NCBI RefSeq assembly: GCF_011745365.1
Contig: NW_024468918.1
Coordinates: 310,001-374,000, forward strand
DNA: 64,000 bases
Direction of reading: 5' to 3'
DNA from: Cryphonectria parasitica EP155
Lineage: Eukaryota; Ascomycota; Sordariomycetes; Diaporthales; Cryphonectriaceae
Numbering within the stretch: position 1 is the first letter of the stretch; each line of letters begins with the position of its first letter. The position numbers were made by a program, and so were the translations under genes. The notes below the pieces were generated by a model. That model saw only the letters and a list, made by a program, of their open reading frames with translations, was not told the origin of the DNA and ran no database searches. This document shows positions 34,671-46,384 of the stretch, piece after piece.

Positions 34671-35782
34671 ATGAAACCAAGCGCAGCCATCACGCCGCCG
34701 CTGCTGCTGGCGATCCCATACGGGATAGCCGCCACGACGATCATACACACGCCCACCCATCAATTCGAACAAGACTTCTTCCCAGACCCGCTGTGGAACA
34801 ACGTGCTCCAGTCTGCGGTTGGTTCACGACAACTGCTCAGAGGCCTACCAGACGTACCGCAGAGGGTGGGTCAACATGACGGCCTCGGACGGCGATAACA
34901 ACGTGCTGGTCCATCCTCTGATGCAGTGCGTGCTGAACGCCATGGGCGAGTACAACAATCTGGAGATGGCGGCCGCCTCGGTCGCCCTGGGCCTGCTGCC
35001 CACCATCCAGCAGAGCCTGGGCAGCACCACTGTTGGTGGCCGCAGGTACACCGTCTGTGGCAAACATGCGGTCGGGCGACTTCATCGCGACAGTGGCCAA
35101 GTTTGCTGGTCGCTTAACAACCGCGGCAGCAACAGGAGCAGCAGGAGGAGGCGTGTCTGTGGTTGCTGGAGCATCCGAGGTCAGGGTCGTCCTGAACCTC
35201 CGGCGGTCCTTGTGGCCTCTGGTCAGCCTGGTCGAGTACGCCATCATCTCCTGTGCAGTAGCCAACGTGGGCCATCTAGCGTACCAGCTCAGCGTGCACG
35301 CCGTGCTCGTCTGGTCGCCGACGTCTCTTATCCCGGTGCCCCTGTGGACATTTCTCGGGGTCGTCATACATATGGCCGGCATGCTGGCTATGGTTCTACT
35401 GATCAGGCAACAGCAGAAGCACTCAGCAAGAGGGGGTGGACGACACCATCCTGAAGCAAGGGCGACATCCTTCTACAAGACCTTCGGCGTGACAGAGTTC
35501 GTGCCATGCGCTATGCAGGAGATAGGGCCAATCACTGCGGCGCTGGGTCTGCTATTTTATCTGGTGACATGGCTTCTTGAACTGGGCACGACTGGGCATG
35601 TTTTGTTCGGCACTCTGATGCTTTCTAGTCTGCTGTTCTACAGCGTGGACGATGCTGCGGTCATCATCGCGCGGTATGTTGCCAGTACTATTGCATGTAG
35701 GATCATAATACGCTTTGAGCTGTCAGGAATGAGACAGGCTGTGAACAAGGAGAAGGACAGAGACCATGAAACGAACATTTGA
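34671..35782 (+). pseudogene. Frameshifted gene for a fungal multi-pass membrane protein
   Basis: Three consecutive reading frames give one coherent protein. Frame A (34671 to about 34815) starts MMKPSAAITPPLLLAIPYG, a signal-peptide-like segment, and reaches PDPLWNNVL. Frame B (about 34813-35027) continues LRLVHDNCSEAYQTYR to LLPTIQQSLGSTT. Frame C (about 35029-35782) resumes at LLVAAGTPSV and runs with several hydrophobic segments (VEYAIISCAVANVGHLAYQ, LLFYLVTWLLELGTTGHVLF) to a hydrophilic end. No intron signals fit the two junctions. From memory of related fungal proteins, the first looks like a small insertion and the second like a deletion of about ten codons. It could instead be an assembly error; the family has no function known to me. 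Confidence 0.6.
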
Positions 35783-37056
35783 AAGGCCATAGCAGTGCTT
35801 CAGAATGTCAAACGTCTGAGTATTATAGCACATGCCAGAGACCTTCCTTCAGCTGAAGTGAGGGTAGTGACATACACCTCACCCCCTGCCCCTTCCATTG
35901 TAGTTGGATGCTATTGTGTGCCGGGTATATACTTCTCATATAGTAATCAGTCACGACAGCTGCGAAATCTTGACCAGAACAACGACATGAGACTCCGATT
36001 GGAATCCTGGGAGACAACTGCACACATGGTCCCTCCGCCATGATGTCGCATATCTGACTCCGCATGTCCAAATGCAATCGAAAAAACGACAGTGAATTTA
36101 AGTATATGAGATGTTTGGTTCGAGAACCCTCCTTTGAGAAAACCTCTGCAGATGGCTTACCTGATCCCAACGTATCATGAGAACTTTCGCTGTGATTGTC
36201 TCAGAAATAAGGTGAAGAGGGCGTTCTTTCCCTCCTCAATTCTACTAAGGCTCGTAACTATCATGAGCGCGTGGGCAGCTCTGGTTAGTTGGTTGTGCTG
36301 CAAGCAGCAAATCATATGTAGCCATAGAACGGACAATTCAATACGCCCTCTTTCCTGCATGTAAGTGAACGTGCTGTTTATCTAGTATGGCATGCCCCTT
36401 CTAATACAAAGTCGCATCTCGTCTCGTCTTCCACCGCCTTTGCTCATGCTGAATGTAGTTGGGTAATTAATTACTTATCAACTGCCAGTCGAAATAACGC
36501 ACGCTTAGTCAAACTCCCAAAAAGAAAATCCTCATATCCATATATCGTCTTTTTGAATTTTCCTTGCTTGCTCTCTTTCCTTTTCTCTTCCTATCTCTTT
36601 CCCTCCCCCCACACTATGCCATGCAAATAAAATCCAGAGAGGATCAAACGGATGTATGGACGTATGTATGAGCGTATGAATGACGAAACGGTGAATGGTC
36701 CACGCTCCCCGTCAAGTCAAACCAGCCCAGCCGCCCCCCCAACATCCACAACATACACACATACACGTACAAGACAGGCAATCATACATGGCTTCATTTA
36801 CCCATTCCGCCCTCTACCAGCACCACCAGCAGCACCAGCAGTAGCATTATCAGTTTCAGTGACTCTCGCTCCGGAGATGCTGATACCTCATCACACCATC
36901 CCTCCGCCTCCCATTCGTCACATCGCGCAAGGGACTCCCCACAAGCCTGGTCATGTCGCTGCCGTCGGCAGTCTTTTTAAACGGCGACAGCAGAAACGAC
37001 CGTGGGGACTGCTGAGGGAACGTGGAGGTGGACAGCCTCAACCCAGGTCGCGCACT
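35783..37056. other. Convergent 3' region of the frameshifted gene and myosin V
   Basis: About 1.27 kb with no coding pattern beyond antisense shadow of the myosin end. A (GTAT/GA)-rich patch lies at 36650-36690. The first 250 bases left of 37057 are probably myosin 3' UTR. Confidence 0.5.
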
Positions 37057-40000
37057 CTATGCGCTGGCCTCGATGGGTTCGGGCATCTCGTCTACTTCCT
37101 CGAGGGCACCGTTTTCGTACCCGTCCTGGGAACCATACTCCAGTTTCTCCTGCTGAGCGATGGCCTGGGCCGAGACGATCTCCGCAAGACGCTTGAGGCG
37201 GGGAGTTTGTAGCCCTGTCAAGAAGAATGTCAGCTACGACTGTTTCACATCGCGAAGTGATTAGGGACGAGTATTGATTCGCAGCTTTGCTTACATGAAG
37301 GCGTGTAGGTCTCGAGCGCGGTAATCACTCGGGGCTCAGCGATCTCGTATGGGCCGCTGTCGTCCATATCGACAGCCTGCAGGAGCAAGACGTCGCTCTT
37401 CTCAGTGACTCGTGATGCCACAGCCTTCATGATCTCTCCGTTGATCGGCTGCTCGTAGTCGGCAACGAGGTATTGGTTCAGAAGCTTCTGAATTTGGTTG
37501 GGGGAGAGCCTATGCGTGCCTTTATTAGTACGTCTGAGGGAAGAGAGAAATTTCATAAAGGGATAACATACATCCAGCAGATATCCTGGATGATCTCGAT
37601 ATCGTTGAGGGTGGCCTTCTTGAGCTGCAAAAGTTTCGTAGCTTGCTGCACGGGGTTGTTAGCACTATTCTCACACACACACATAGTCGCAAGGTAGTCG
37701 CATTTGCCGACGACTTACCATCAAGTGTTCGAGCTGCAAGGTGCCCTCGGGCATATCGTGGCTCTTGCACCACTCCTCAATACGGGTGATGTTGTAGTTG
37801 ATCTGCAGACCTCGCTTCCAGGACAGGAAGTTGCGGCGCATGAGCAGGTCATTGAAGGCCGTCACACCCACCAGGCGCAGCAGCTCGGTGATGGTCTGGG
37901 TGATGATCGAGTCCTCCAGGTAGTAGGCCTTCATGGCGCGGAAGACGTTGTTCAGCAGGCTGAGCAGGTTGTCCATGCTGTAGGCTGGCTGCGAGTTCGT
38001 CTGCAGGAGCTTGCCGAGGAATCTGTTATTCTCATTCGTGACGAAGCCAGGCAGCGACTGCGACTCGATAATGGCAGGGATGATCATCTTGTTGAGCTTC
38101 TTCTTGAGCACCTTCATCCACGTGTGGTAGATGTTAAACTCCAGGCTCTCGAGGTCGTGCTTGACAATCTCCAGCAGCCGATCGTACTCGTAGTTGTCGG
38201 TCTTCTGTGCCTCGTACCAGTCCTCAGCGAGGAATACGAAAGAAAGCATCTCGTGTACGTTAGAGAGCCAGAAGGCACCTGGGTTGATAGCCTCTTCGCC
38301 GTCGTGCGCCATGACCTCCTGCTGGATGGACTGCATGACGTTGGCGAGGAAGCGCTCTGACTCCTTGACGAAGCCGTTGTTCCACATCTCGGATGTGACA
38401 AGGTTGATGAGGTAGGAGGGGAAGAGAACCTCCTTGTCGGAGGGCGGCGGGTTCGTGTTGGGAGAAGGAATCTTCAGGTTGCGGATCAGGCCCATGGTGA
38501 CCTCCTCGTTCAGGCCCTCTTCGTCTGCCAGCAGGGCCTCGAGCTCCATCTCGATGCTATCAATGCCCTGCAGGGTAGAGCCGGACATGACGGCCTGGCG
38601 ACCAGTGACAGCCATCGAGACAGGACGAGGGTTGTAGGCACCGCTGAAGCGGTCGACCTCCCGGATCTCGGCTCCAGCGCTGCGCCTCTTTGAAGGCTTC
38701 TTGGATGAGACAAGGTTGATAAGGCCGTTGGCCACTGGCTGGATACCGTTGCCGTTGATCTCGCCGTTGATGGGTGCCTGGCGCCTGGCCAGCTCGAGGG
38801 CGTCCTGGAGCTCGACCAACTGCTGGCGCAGGTTGTTTTTCTCGTTCTCGTGACGGGTAGACTCTGTCTTCAGGACCTCGAGCTCGGTGCTCGAAGCCCG
38901 CAGGGTTTCCCGCAGCTGCTTCTCCTCGTCCTGCATCCGCTTGACGTTGGCGGCGGACTCCTCGAAGCGTGCCTGCAGGTCCTTCATCTCCTCCTCGAGG
39001 ACCTGAAGGCGTGCCGCCGAGATACCAGCCTGGTTGGCCTCGGCCTGGAGATCCTTGGTCCTGGCCTCCAGTGCGTTGTGCCGGGCCTGCCATGACTTGA
39101 TCTGACCCTGGTAGTTCTCGACCTGGCTCTTGAGCTCCTTGTTCTGGGTCTTCATAGTACCGAGAGACTGGGTAAGCTCGACGACCTTGTTCTCGAGCTT
39201 GTACGAGATCTGCTTGAGATCGCGAGCCTCGGTACGCAGCGTCTTGTACTCCTTGCGTGCCACCCGACCGCGCCACAAGGACTGGATGAGGATGACCTTC
39301 CTGCGATATTGTCTCCAGGACCGGAGAGATCTTCTCGAGCGCCACACGCGCTGGATGAGCACTACCGCATTGCCAACACGCGTCTCCATGATCTCCTTTC
39401 TGCGCAGGTAACCCTTGATGGCGGCCTGCGCAAGGACGAGGTCGGCCCGGATGCGGAGGAACTTCTTCCTCTCCTTTTGGCCACGCCACACACGCTGGAT
39501 GGTGGTGGCGGCCTTGGTGGTCCGCAGCTCCTGAGCTTGCCTCCTAGCTGCATAAGCTCTGGCAGCGGCCTGGACGCGAACAATGGCCTCGCGGGCGTCG
39601 AGATACCTGCGCCGATAGTATTTGGCCCTCAGGTTCTTCTGGATCATGATCGCACAGTCGTTGAGTCTGGTTGTGCGGAGGTTCTCAAGGAAGGCGAGCA
39701 TGCCAGCGCGGAAGAAGATCTTGGTCAGACCGAGCTGGTACTTGTCTTGGCCTCCTCCCGTGCTCTCGCCGAGAGCCTTGGCCAAGATGGCACTGGCCAT
39801 CTGTCGGATCTCCGACGTCCACTGCTTGGACGGTACCAGCATGTAGTACCGCAGTGCAAACTCCTCGTATGTCCACCTCGTAGGATAACCAGCACAGCTG
39901 ATCCTGACAGTCTCCAAGACACCACAAGCTCGAAGCTGGCTCAGAACCATGGGGCCCTCAAACTTCCACGCCTCCTTGGCCTCGTTAGGCTTGATACACC

Positions 40001-42190
40001 TGATGTAGTGCACATCTGTGTTGTTGATGGTGCTCATCAGCTCGATCAGCGAAGACCGGAAGATGCCACCGAGGGTAGGCTTGCGATTAACAGCCACGCC
40101 AATCTTCCGACCTGCAGCAGGCTTGACAGAGCTCGAAGTCGCTGACGCAACATCCTTCTCGCGGACTGACGCGGCAGCATCAAGCACCGATACCAAGAAG
40201 CTGTTCTTGCTTGCTCTGAGGACGGCCATATGCTCATCCGGTACAGTGTCACGGTTCTTTTCTATGAAACCTTCCGACTCGTACGTCACGTCGACAGCAT
40301 AATGGCACACGGTAAAGGCGGACTTGCCAAAGCGAGGCTTCTTGAAGAATTTGCTCTTGTCGCCCGTGGCAAAGTTGCTGTGCAGCTTCGTGACGAATTG
40401 ATCGTCCGAGCCCATGGGGAGCCTGGACTCCTCGTCAAGCAGCGTCAGGATACCCATCTTGCCCTCGATGAGGTCAATGCAGGGTTGGTTGTCTGAGAAG
40501 TCGATGAAAGTCCAGTCGATCTTTTCCCGGAGGTACTCCTCCTGCTCCAGCTTGAACACGTGCTGGTTGAACTCTTGCTGCAGCTTCTCATTGGCGTAGT
40601 TGATACAGAACTGCTCGAACGAGTTCTTGGCGAAATGTTCAAAACCGTAAATATCGAGCACACCGATAAAAGACTTGACCTGGCTCAGCACCTCGTCGGT
40701 AGCGAGACTGCGGTTGATGATCTCGACCAGCCAGTCGAACAAGCTAGAGTAGATATATTTGGCGACGGAATCCCGGACGACAATAGCCTGGGCCTGGGAA
40801 AGGTTGGAAATAATCTTCTCACCCCTAGTGATCAGTTGCTTCTTGACAATCCACTTGGCAAATTCGGTCGCGTCGATTCCGAGGATGGCGCAAGCCCTCT
40901 CCAGAGAGGGTTCAGAAGGAGCCAGCACACTGTCGTTGCGCGAGGCACCGATCTTGACGTTGCCTAGATGCAAAAGACCAGCCAGCATCTTCAGGATCTC
41001 GGTCTGGGTCGCGTCGTTCACGCCGACCGTCGTCAGGGAATCCATGGTCGCCTTGAACTCGGCCTTGTCGTCGACGCCGTCAATGGTCGGCGCATTGCCC
41101 TGGTTGAGGTACTCGAATTGCTCCACCGGCAGAAGGCCAAGCTCGGACTTCTGTGCCTCGGGCATGCCCGCAAGCATCTGGTAGAAAATGTGGTAATTCC
41201 GCTCCTTCAGGGGTTGGAAGACCAATCTTGACCGCTCCAGCAGGTATGTCCTGATCTTTGCGCCAATGATGTTGGTCTCCGTGTCGAACATGATCTCGAT
41301 ATACTTTCCAAACCGGGACGAGTTGTCGTTTCGGGTCGTCTTGGCGTTACCGAATGCCTCCATGATAGGGTTGGTGGCCAGGATCTGCTCTTCTGTCTCG
41401 CTCATGGCCTCGGCGCCCTTCTTGGACTTGGCGCCGGGGTTGTCTGGTGATTCACGGGTTGCGAAATACCTCATGATGTACTTAGCACTGACGGTCTTTC
41501 CCGCACCGGATTCTCCAGACACCACAATGGTCTGGTTCTTGCTGTCCCGGATCATGTCTGCAAAGGCCTCCTCGGCAATCGCGAAGAGATGCGGTGCCTG
41601 TGTTGCCCTTTGTTTCCCAGCGTATACCTGGACCATGCCGGGGACATAGAGAGAGTCGACACGGGCGAAGGGGTTGGTAGCTATTAGCACGATGCCGGAG
41701 TATGTGTAGATCTCTTTCTGGACGTAGCGAAGCCGGATAGCTTGGAGGACTGGAGGGAGAGATTATGGGTTAGAATGATCAGGTCTGCTGCCATCAAGGG
41801 GGATGGTTTTGGTAGATGGATGCGTACCTGCCGGCTCGTTCAGATGAGAGAGGTTGGTCAAGTCATCGCTGGCCTCGAGCATGGTCGGATTCATCAAAGG
41901 AGGCAGCGATTCGTCATTACCGCTTTCGAGGGCCGCCAGCGTGAGCTTCACCTCTTTAACCTGCTCAGGGTGTCAGAAAAGGTCATTGCCAGCCTGTGGA
42001 CGCCGCCTGCGTGCTCTTCCCTGCTGGGAGGGGGGGGGGGGTTGTAGATCCGTACCTCGCCATTTTCCAGCTGAAAGGTCAAAACCACCTTGTCGCCATC
42101 GACCTGTTTCTTTGTGACCTCGGAAGCAACCCAGCCCTCCGTGGCATCGGGCTGCCACGCTCTTGTGCCAACATCGTAATTCGAGGACAT
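37057..42190 (-). CDS. MYO2: Class V myosin heavy chain
   Basis: This actin motor carries secretory vesicles and organelles to the hyphal tip. Exons 42190-42056, 41960-41828, 41749-37719, 37645-37572, 37509-37295 and 37214-37057 sum to 4746 nt, or 1581 residues. The motor domain begins at about residue 70 with the P-loop GESGAGKT at 168-175, then FGNAKTTRNDNSSRFGK (switch I) and LDIYGFEHF (switch II). About six IQ motifs lie around 770-920 (IQKNLRAKYYRRR, IQRVWRGQKERKKF and others). A coiled coil of about 150 residues follows. The C-terminal cargo-binding DIL domain covers about 1250-1530 and ends WLQTPRLKRLAEIVSAQA. The acidic tail ends PEPIEASA. Intron 1 contains a C12 run as its pyrimidine tract. 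Confidence 0.96.
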
Positions 42191-44893
42191 GTTCCACGAT
42201 CTGAAAGAAGCCCTCGTCGGCTAAGGGGAACGAAGAAGGGGCGTGGTCTGTCGTTGATCGATTGGGAATATGTAGGGCCGGAAATTCGGCGGAGGAGGAA
42301 GGAGGGCAGTCTGTGAGAAGACACTACCGGTAGCAAGGTTGGCGGATGGCGTTGAGAAAAAGAGACATTCGTGATGGAAATTACCAAAAGTCTTTTGAAA
42401 GGAGATTTATGTTCAGAGGGTATCAAGGATTAGGCAAGAACCAAAAATACAGTCAACACACCACCCGTTGCGTGGTCTCTGGACCGAGAAACCAGCTTTG
42501 GGGTAGGGGATGATGGACGGAAGGTGGTGAGTTGGATCTTTGGACCCGTGCCAGCCTCCGTTTGTGTAGGTGTGTGACAAAGGAAGAGTCGACACGTGAA
42601 GTTGAAGAACAACAGGTCACTCGTTGTGGTTGAGGCAGAAGGAAGAAAAGAGGTTATGCAATGCCGTGTGCCGTGTCGTGTCGTTGTCGTGTCGTCGGTC
42701 GAGGGACGAGACGGGACGGGAAACGCTGCGGTGTGCTTGCTAGGTTAAGGTTGGGGTGTGTGCAGATAGGTGCATCAAAGCTGCGACAGGATAGTCTCCG
42801 AGCGCTAGCCTAAGACCAGGGACAAAAAAAAAAAAGTTGCTGTGCTGTCCCAGGGCCCAGGAAGGTGGTGAGGTGAGGTGAGTTGTGTTGAGGGTGTGTG
42901 CCACGCCTCGCTTCGTCTCGCTTCCCACGTTCATGCGGGCGGTCTGCAGCGTCCCTCAGCTTCTGGGGATGGATCTGTAGGCTGATAGGGGGTGGATCGT
43001 GCAGTGCGTGCTCACTGACCGCTCCACGCTTTGCCCGCTAGAGTGGGGCGTGGAGCCCCCTGCTTGGCTTTCACTTGTCCAATGCGACCCGTGGAACCCC
43101 CAGTGCCGTCAGGTTTAGTATGGAGCTTGGGCCAGCGAGGTGACTTGTTCAAGCCCCTCCCCCCATCGACACAGCTTGTCCAGTTAAGACCCTTTTCTTT
43201 TCTCTTCTGTTTTTCTGTGAAGGGGTCTCGCGTAGTTGGTAGCGAGATCGGATGAGCGACAATTGGCTTGGGTTTGAACAGGAATGGGACTTTTGATATG
43301 TCTCAGTTAAAATCAATCAACTTTTTCCCTTTAACGTTTGCTCGCGTTGCAGCAAAAGCAGGTCTGCCACATGGATGTAGGCTCGAGCTAAAACAATCTA
43401 TAGTATATGCAGGGGCCGGGTAGCTCAACGCCTGATTTCAACCGCGCTAAGACACCCAAATATGGCCCCTAATGGGTGGTCCAGCAGCTACCATAGTACT
43501 GATGGTGCTGGCCTTGACGGCGGTGGTGGCTGAACAACTAACGGGACCAACGGCTACGAGGCCTCATCAGTCAGCCGTACTTAAAAAAAGGTATCTCATC
43601 GTTTCTGACATGAGTTCCTTATAACTCCATCGAAGTGCGCCATCTGTCGAGGAAGCCAGGGATCTATTACATTCCTACACAAGCTCCCGCTTCCCTCTTA
43701 ACATTCACAACCTGGAGGCAACTGGCCTGATCATCCTTTGTCGAGGATGAGGTGCTACACAAGTACTTACTAAAAAGTACTCAACTCTTTTCGAGGCCCC
43801 TGACGATCTGTTCTCCCATGGAGTAGGGCTAGACCCCTTCCTCGTCCGCCGATCAAGTTCCCTAGGTTGGTGCCACGGAAAATCAAGACAACGAGAACAA
43901 TCTTGTTCATCTACACACGGTCTCCTCAGAACTTCCATGTCTATTACTTCTTAACATTGGCATGGTCACCACGTCCCTGCAAGAGAATTCTCTCAATGCG
44001 CCTAGGTCTTGCATGAACACCCTCAATCTCCGAATGACGTGAGGCGCACACACCCTCAAGACATGACCGTTGCAAATGCCGTTCATCAAAGATCCACACG
44101 GGCCGGCCGGGTTCCTTTCATGTACACCACCAACTCGGGTGGCCTGTCTGTCTGCCTTTCCGTTTCTCTTGCACTACGTGGCGTTATTGTTGTTCTTGTT
44201 GTCGTCGAGACAGTCACATATTTTAATAGATATGCTGGGATGAAAGGCTCTGTGGTATAATGTGCCTAAGCGTCCTGAGGCGTGAGATCCGCGCTACGAT
44301 TACCGGGGCGTAAGGGCTTAGGCTACCCGTCCACCTCCTTTGCACGTTGCAGTGCTAAACACATGGTGAGCCAGGGGAGGCGACCCGCGGGTCTGAGCCC
44401 CCACAGAACCATGGTCTCTCTAGAGGTTTTCCTACTGCCCCTTGACTCAAGAAAAGAGACATGATGGTACTCTGGACAACACCTCGAGATCTTTCGAGTT
44501 CATAACCTATCCTGTGTGACCACCCCTGTGATGTACGATAAGCGAGTGCCTGTGAGGAGAGAGAAGTCACATATCCAAGAAGAGAAAGAGGAACTGCATT
44601 TTGAGACTTTCTTCTCCTTCATATTCTTCGTTTTGTCCTTGTGAATCTGTAAAGACTCGTCTGAAGTGAGAGTGCCCAGTTTTGCTGTTGAAATGCATGC
44701 GCTTTCTTCTCCCAAAAAGCTTCCTCCTTTTTTAATCACTTCTCTGTTTGTTTTGCCCTCCAAACCTGCGCCCTTGAGATGGATGGATGGATACCTTCCC
44801 TTGATTGTTGAATTCCTGTATTGTTTGACCACCACGAAAGGTCCGTTCTCTCGACCTAACGACCCCTCTGTTTCTCCTCCTTCATATTCACCC
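42191..44893. promoter_or_regulatory. Long upstream region of myosin V, with 3' side of PHGDH
   Basis: 2.7 kb without a gene. The first 700 bases are the likely myosin 5' UTR and promoter and contain GTGTC-rich repetitive sequence at 42665-42700. A 13 bp match to a fungal 5S rRNA segment occurs at about 43571-43583 but does not extend. The remainder shows no coding pattern. Confidence 0.5.
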
Positions 44894-46384
44894 TTAAAAC
44901 AAAATACGGGTCATAATCCTGGAGCTTAGGGAGTTGAGCTCATCCGAGATGCTCTTCAGGTCGCTGATGTGTACGCCGCTGATATCTGCAATCATGTACG
45001 CGATGTCGCCCTTGCTGTCACTGGTCTGCTTGTCGATGTTGTGGCCCATCAGGATGCGGTAGATGTCCTTGAGGGCACCGGGCACGTTCTTGTGGATGTA
45101 GATGACACGCGCGCTGTTTTGCTCCTCGCGTCCCAGGCTGCGCAGAGTCACCTCGGGCAGGTTGACGCTGCCAACAGTCAGGCCCTGGTTGATGTACCGG
45201 ACCAGCGCCTCAGAGACCTCGATGCCGATGGCCCGCTGCGCCTCCTCCGTGCTGCCGCCAATGTGTGGCGTCAGGATTAGGTTCTTGAGCCCGCGCAGGT
45301 CCTCGGCCCACGCGTTGAGGTCGTTGGTGAAGTAGTCACCGTTGGCGGCCGGCTCGTGCGGGTAGACATCGAGGGCGGCGCCGGCGATCTTGCCGCTGCG
45401 CATGGCGTTGACGAGGGCGGGAATGTCGACGACGGTGCCGCGGCTGGCGTTGAGCAGGTAGGCGCCGTCCTTCATGCGGTTGAGCTGGGGCGCCGAAATC
45501 ATGTTCTTGGTCTCTGGCGTGGCCGGCACGTGGCAGGTGACAAAGTCGGCCTCCTCGAGCAGGTCGTCGAGCGTAGCGACCTGGCGCGCCGTGCCCAGCG
45601 CCATGAGGGTCACAACGTCGTAGTAGATGACGTCCATGCCCATGGCCTCGGCAAGCACTGACAGCTGCGAGCCGATATGGCCGTAGCCGATGATGCCGAG
45701 CGTCTTGCCGCGGATCTCCCAGCACCTGGCGCTGACCTTGTTCCAGGTGCCGTGGTGCAGCTCCATGGAGCGGTCGCCCAGCTGCCGGGCCAGCACGATG
45801 ATCTCGGCGATGATGAGCTCGGCGACGCTGCGCGAGTTCGCAAAGGGCGAGTTGAACACCGCGATGCCCTTCTTGGCCGCGTATTCGAGGTCCACCTGGT
45901 TCGTGCCAATGCAGAAGCAGCCAATGACGAGCAGGTTCTTGGCTTGGGCCAGCACCTTTTCTGTCAGCTTGGTCTTTGACCGGATGCCGATGACATGCAC
46001 ATCACTTTGAATGGCCGAACCCTTGGTCAGCTCCCATGGTCTCTAATCATATGGGGTGGTGGTGGTCTCCTCATCATCTACTCACCGGATCTTCTCGATG
46101 AGCTCATCCTCGGGAAGAGACGTCTTCAGGGACTCGACCTGGTAGCCCTGCTCCTTGAGGATGTCCCTGCCGCTCTGGTTGACATTTTCCAAAAGCAGGA
46201 TCTTGATATCCGTGGTCTCAAAAGGCTTGAGCTGCTTTGCTGTCTCCTCCTGCGCTATGGCTGAGCCCAGGCTGTGCGACAGGCTGTGGAATGTGGCGGT
46301 TGGAGAGACGCTGAGGCCAGTGGGTACCCTCGCAGGTCTCTGCGCTGCGTCCCTGATGGGCATCCCTGTTGTTGTTGGAGACAT
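44894..46384 (-). CDS. SER33: D-3-phosphoglycerate dehydrogenase
   Basis: It catalyses the first committed step of serine synthesis, oxidising 3-phosphoglycerate to phosphohydroxypyruvate with NAD+. Exons 46384-46086 and 46004-44894 sum to 1410 nt, or 469 residues, the fungal length. An N-terminal extension of about 55 residues precedes the substrate domain, which starts near DIKILLLENV. The nucleotide motif is LGIIGYGHIGSQLS, the conserved signature is LLNASRGTVVDIPAL, and the catalytic histidine lies in LILTPHIGGSTEEAQ. A C-terminal ACT domain (RVIYIHKNVPGALKDIYRIL, then IAYMIADI) suggests feedback by serine. The gene is head-to-head with NAP1 across 2.7 kb. Confidence 0.96.

Noticed and set aside
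38560..39489. 309-codon minus-strand ORF inside myosin V
   Set aside because: Alternative frame of the myosin neck and coiled coil; no independent start or splice context.
43571..43583. CAGCCGTACTTAA resembling part of fungal 5S rRNA
   Set aside because: The match stops after about 13 bases on both sides; no 5S secondary structure can be formed. It could at most be a tiny relic.
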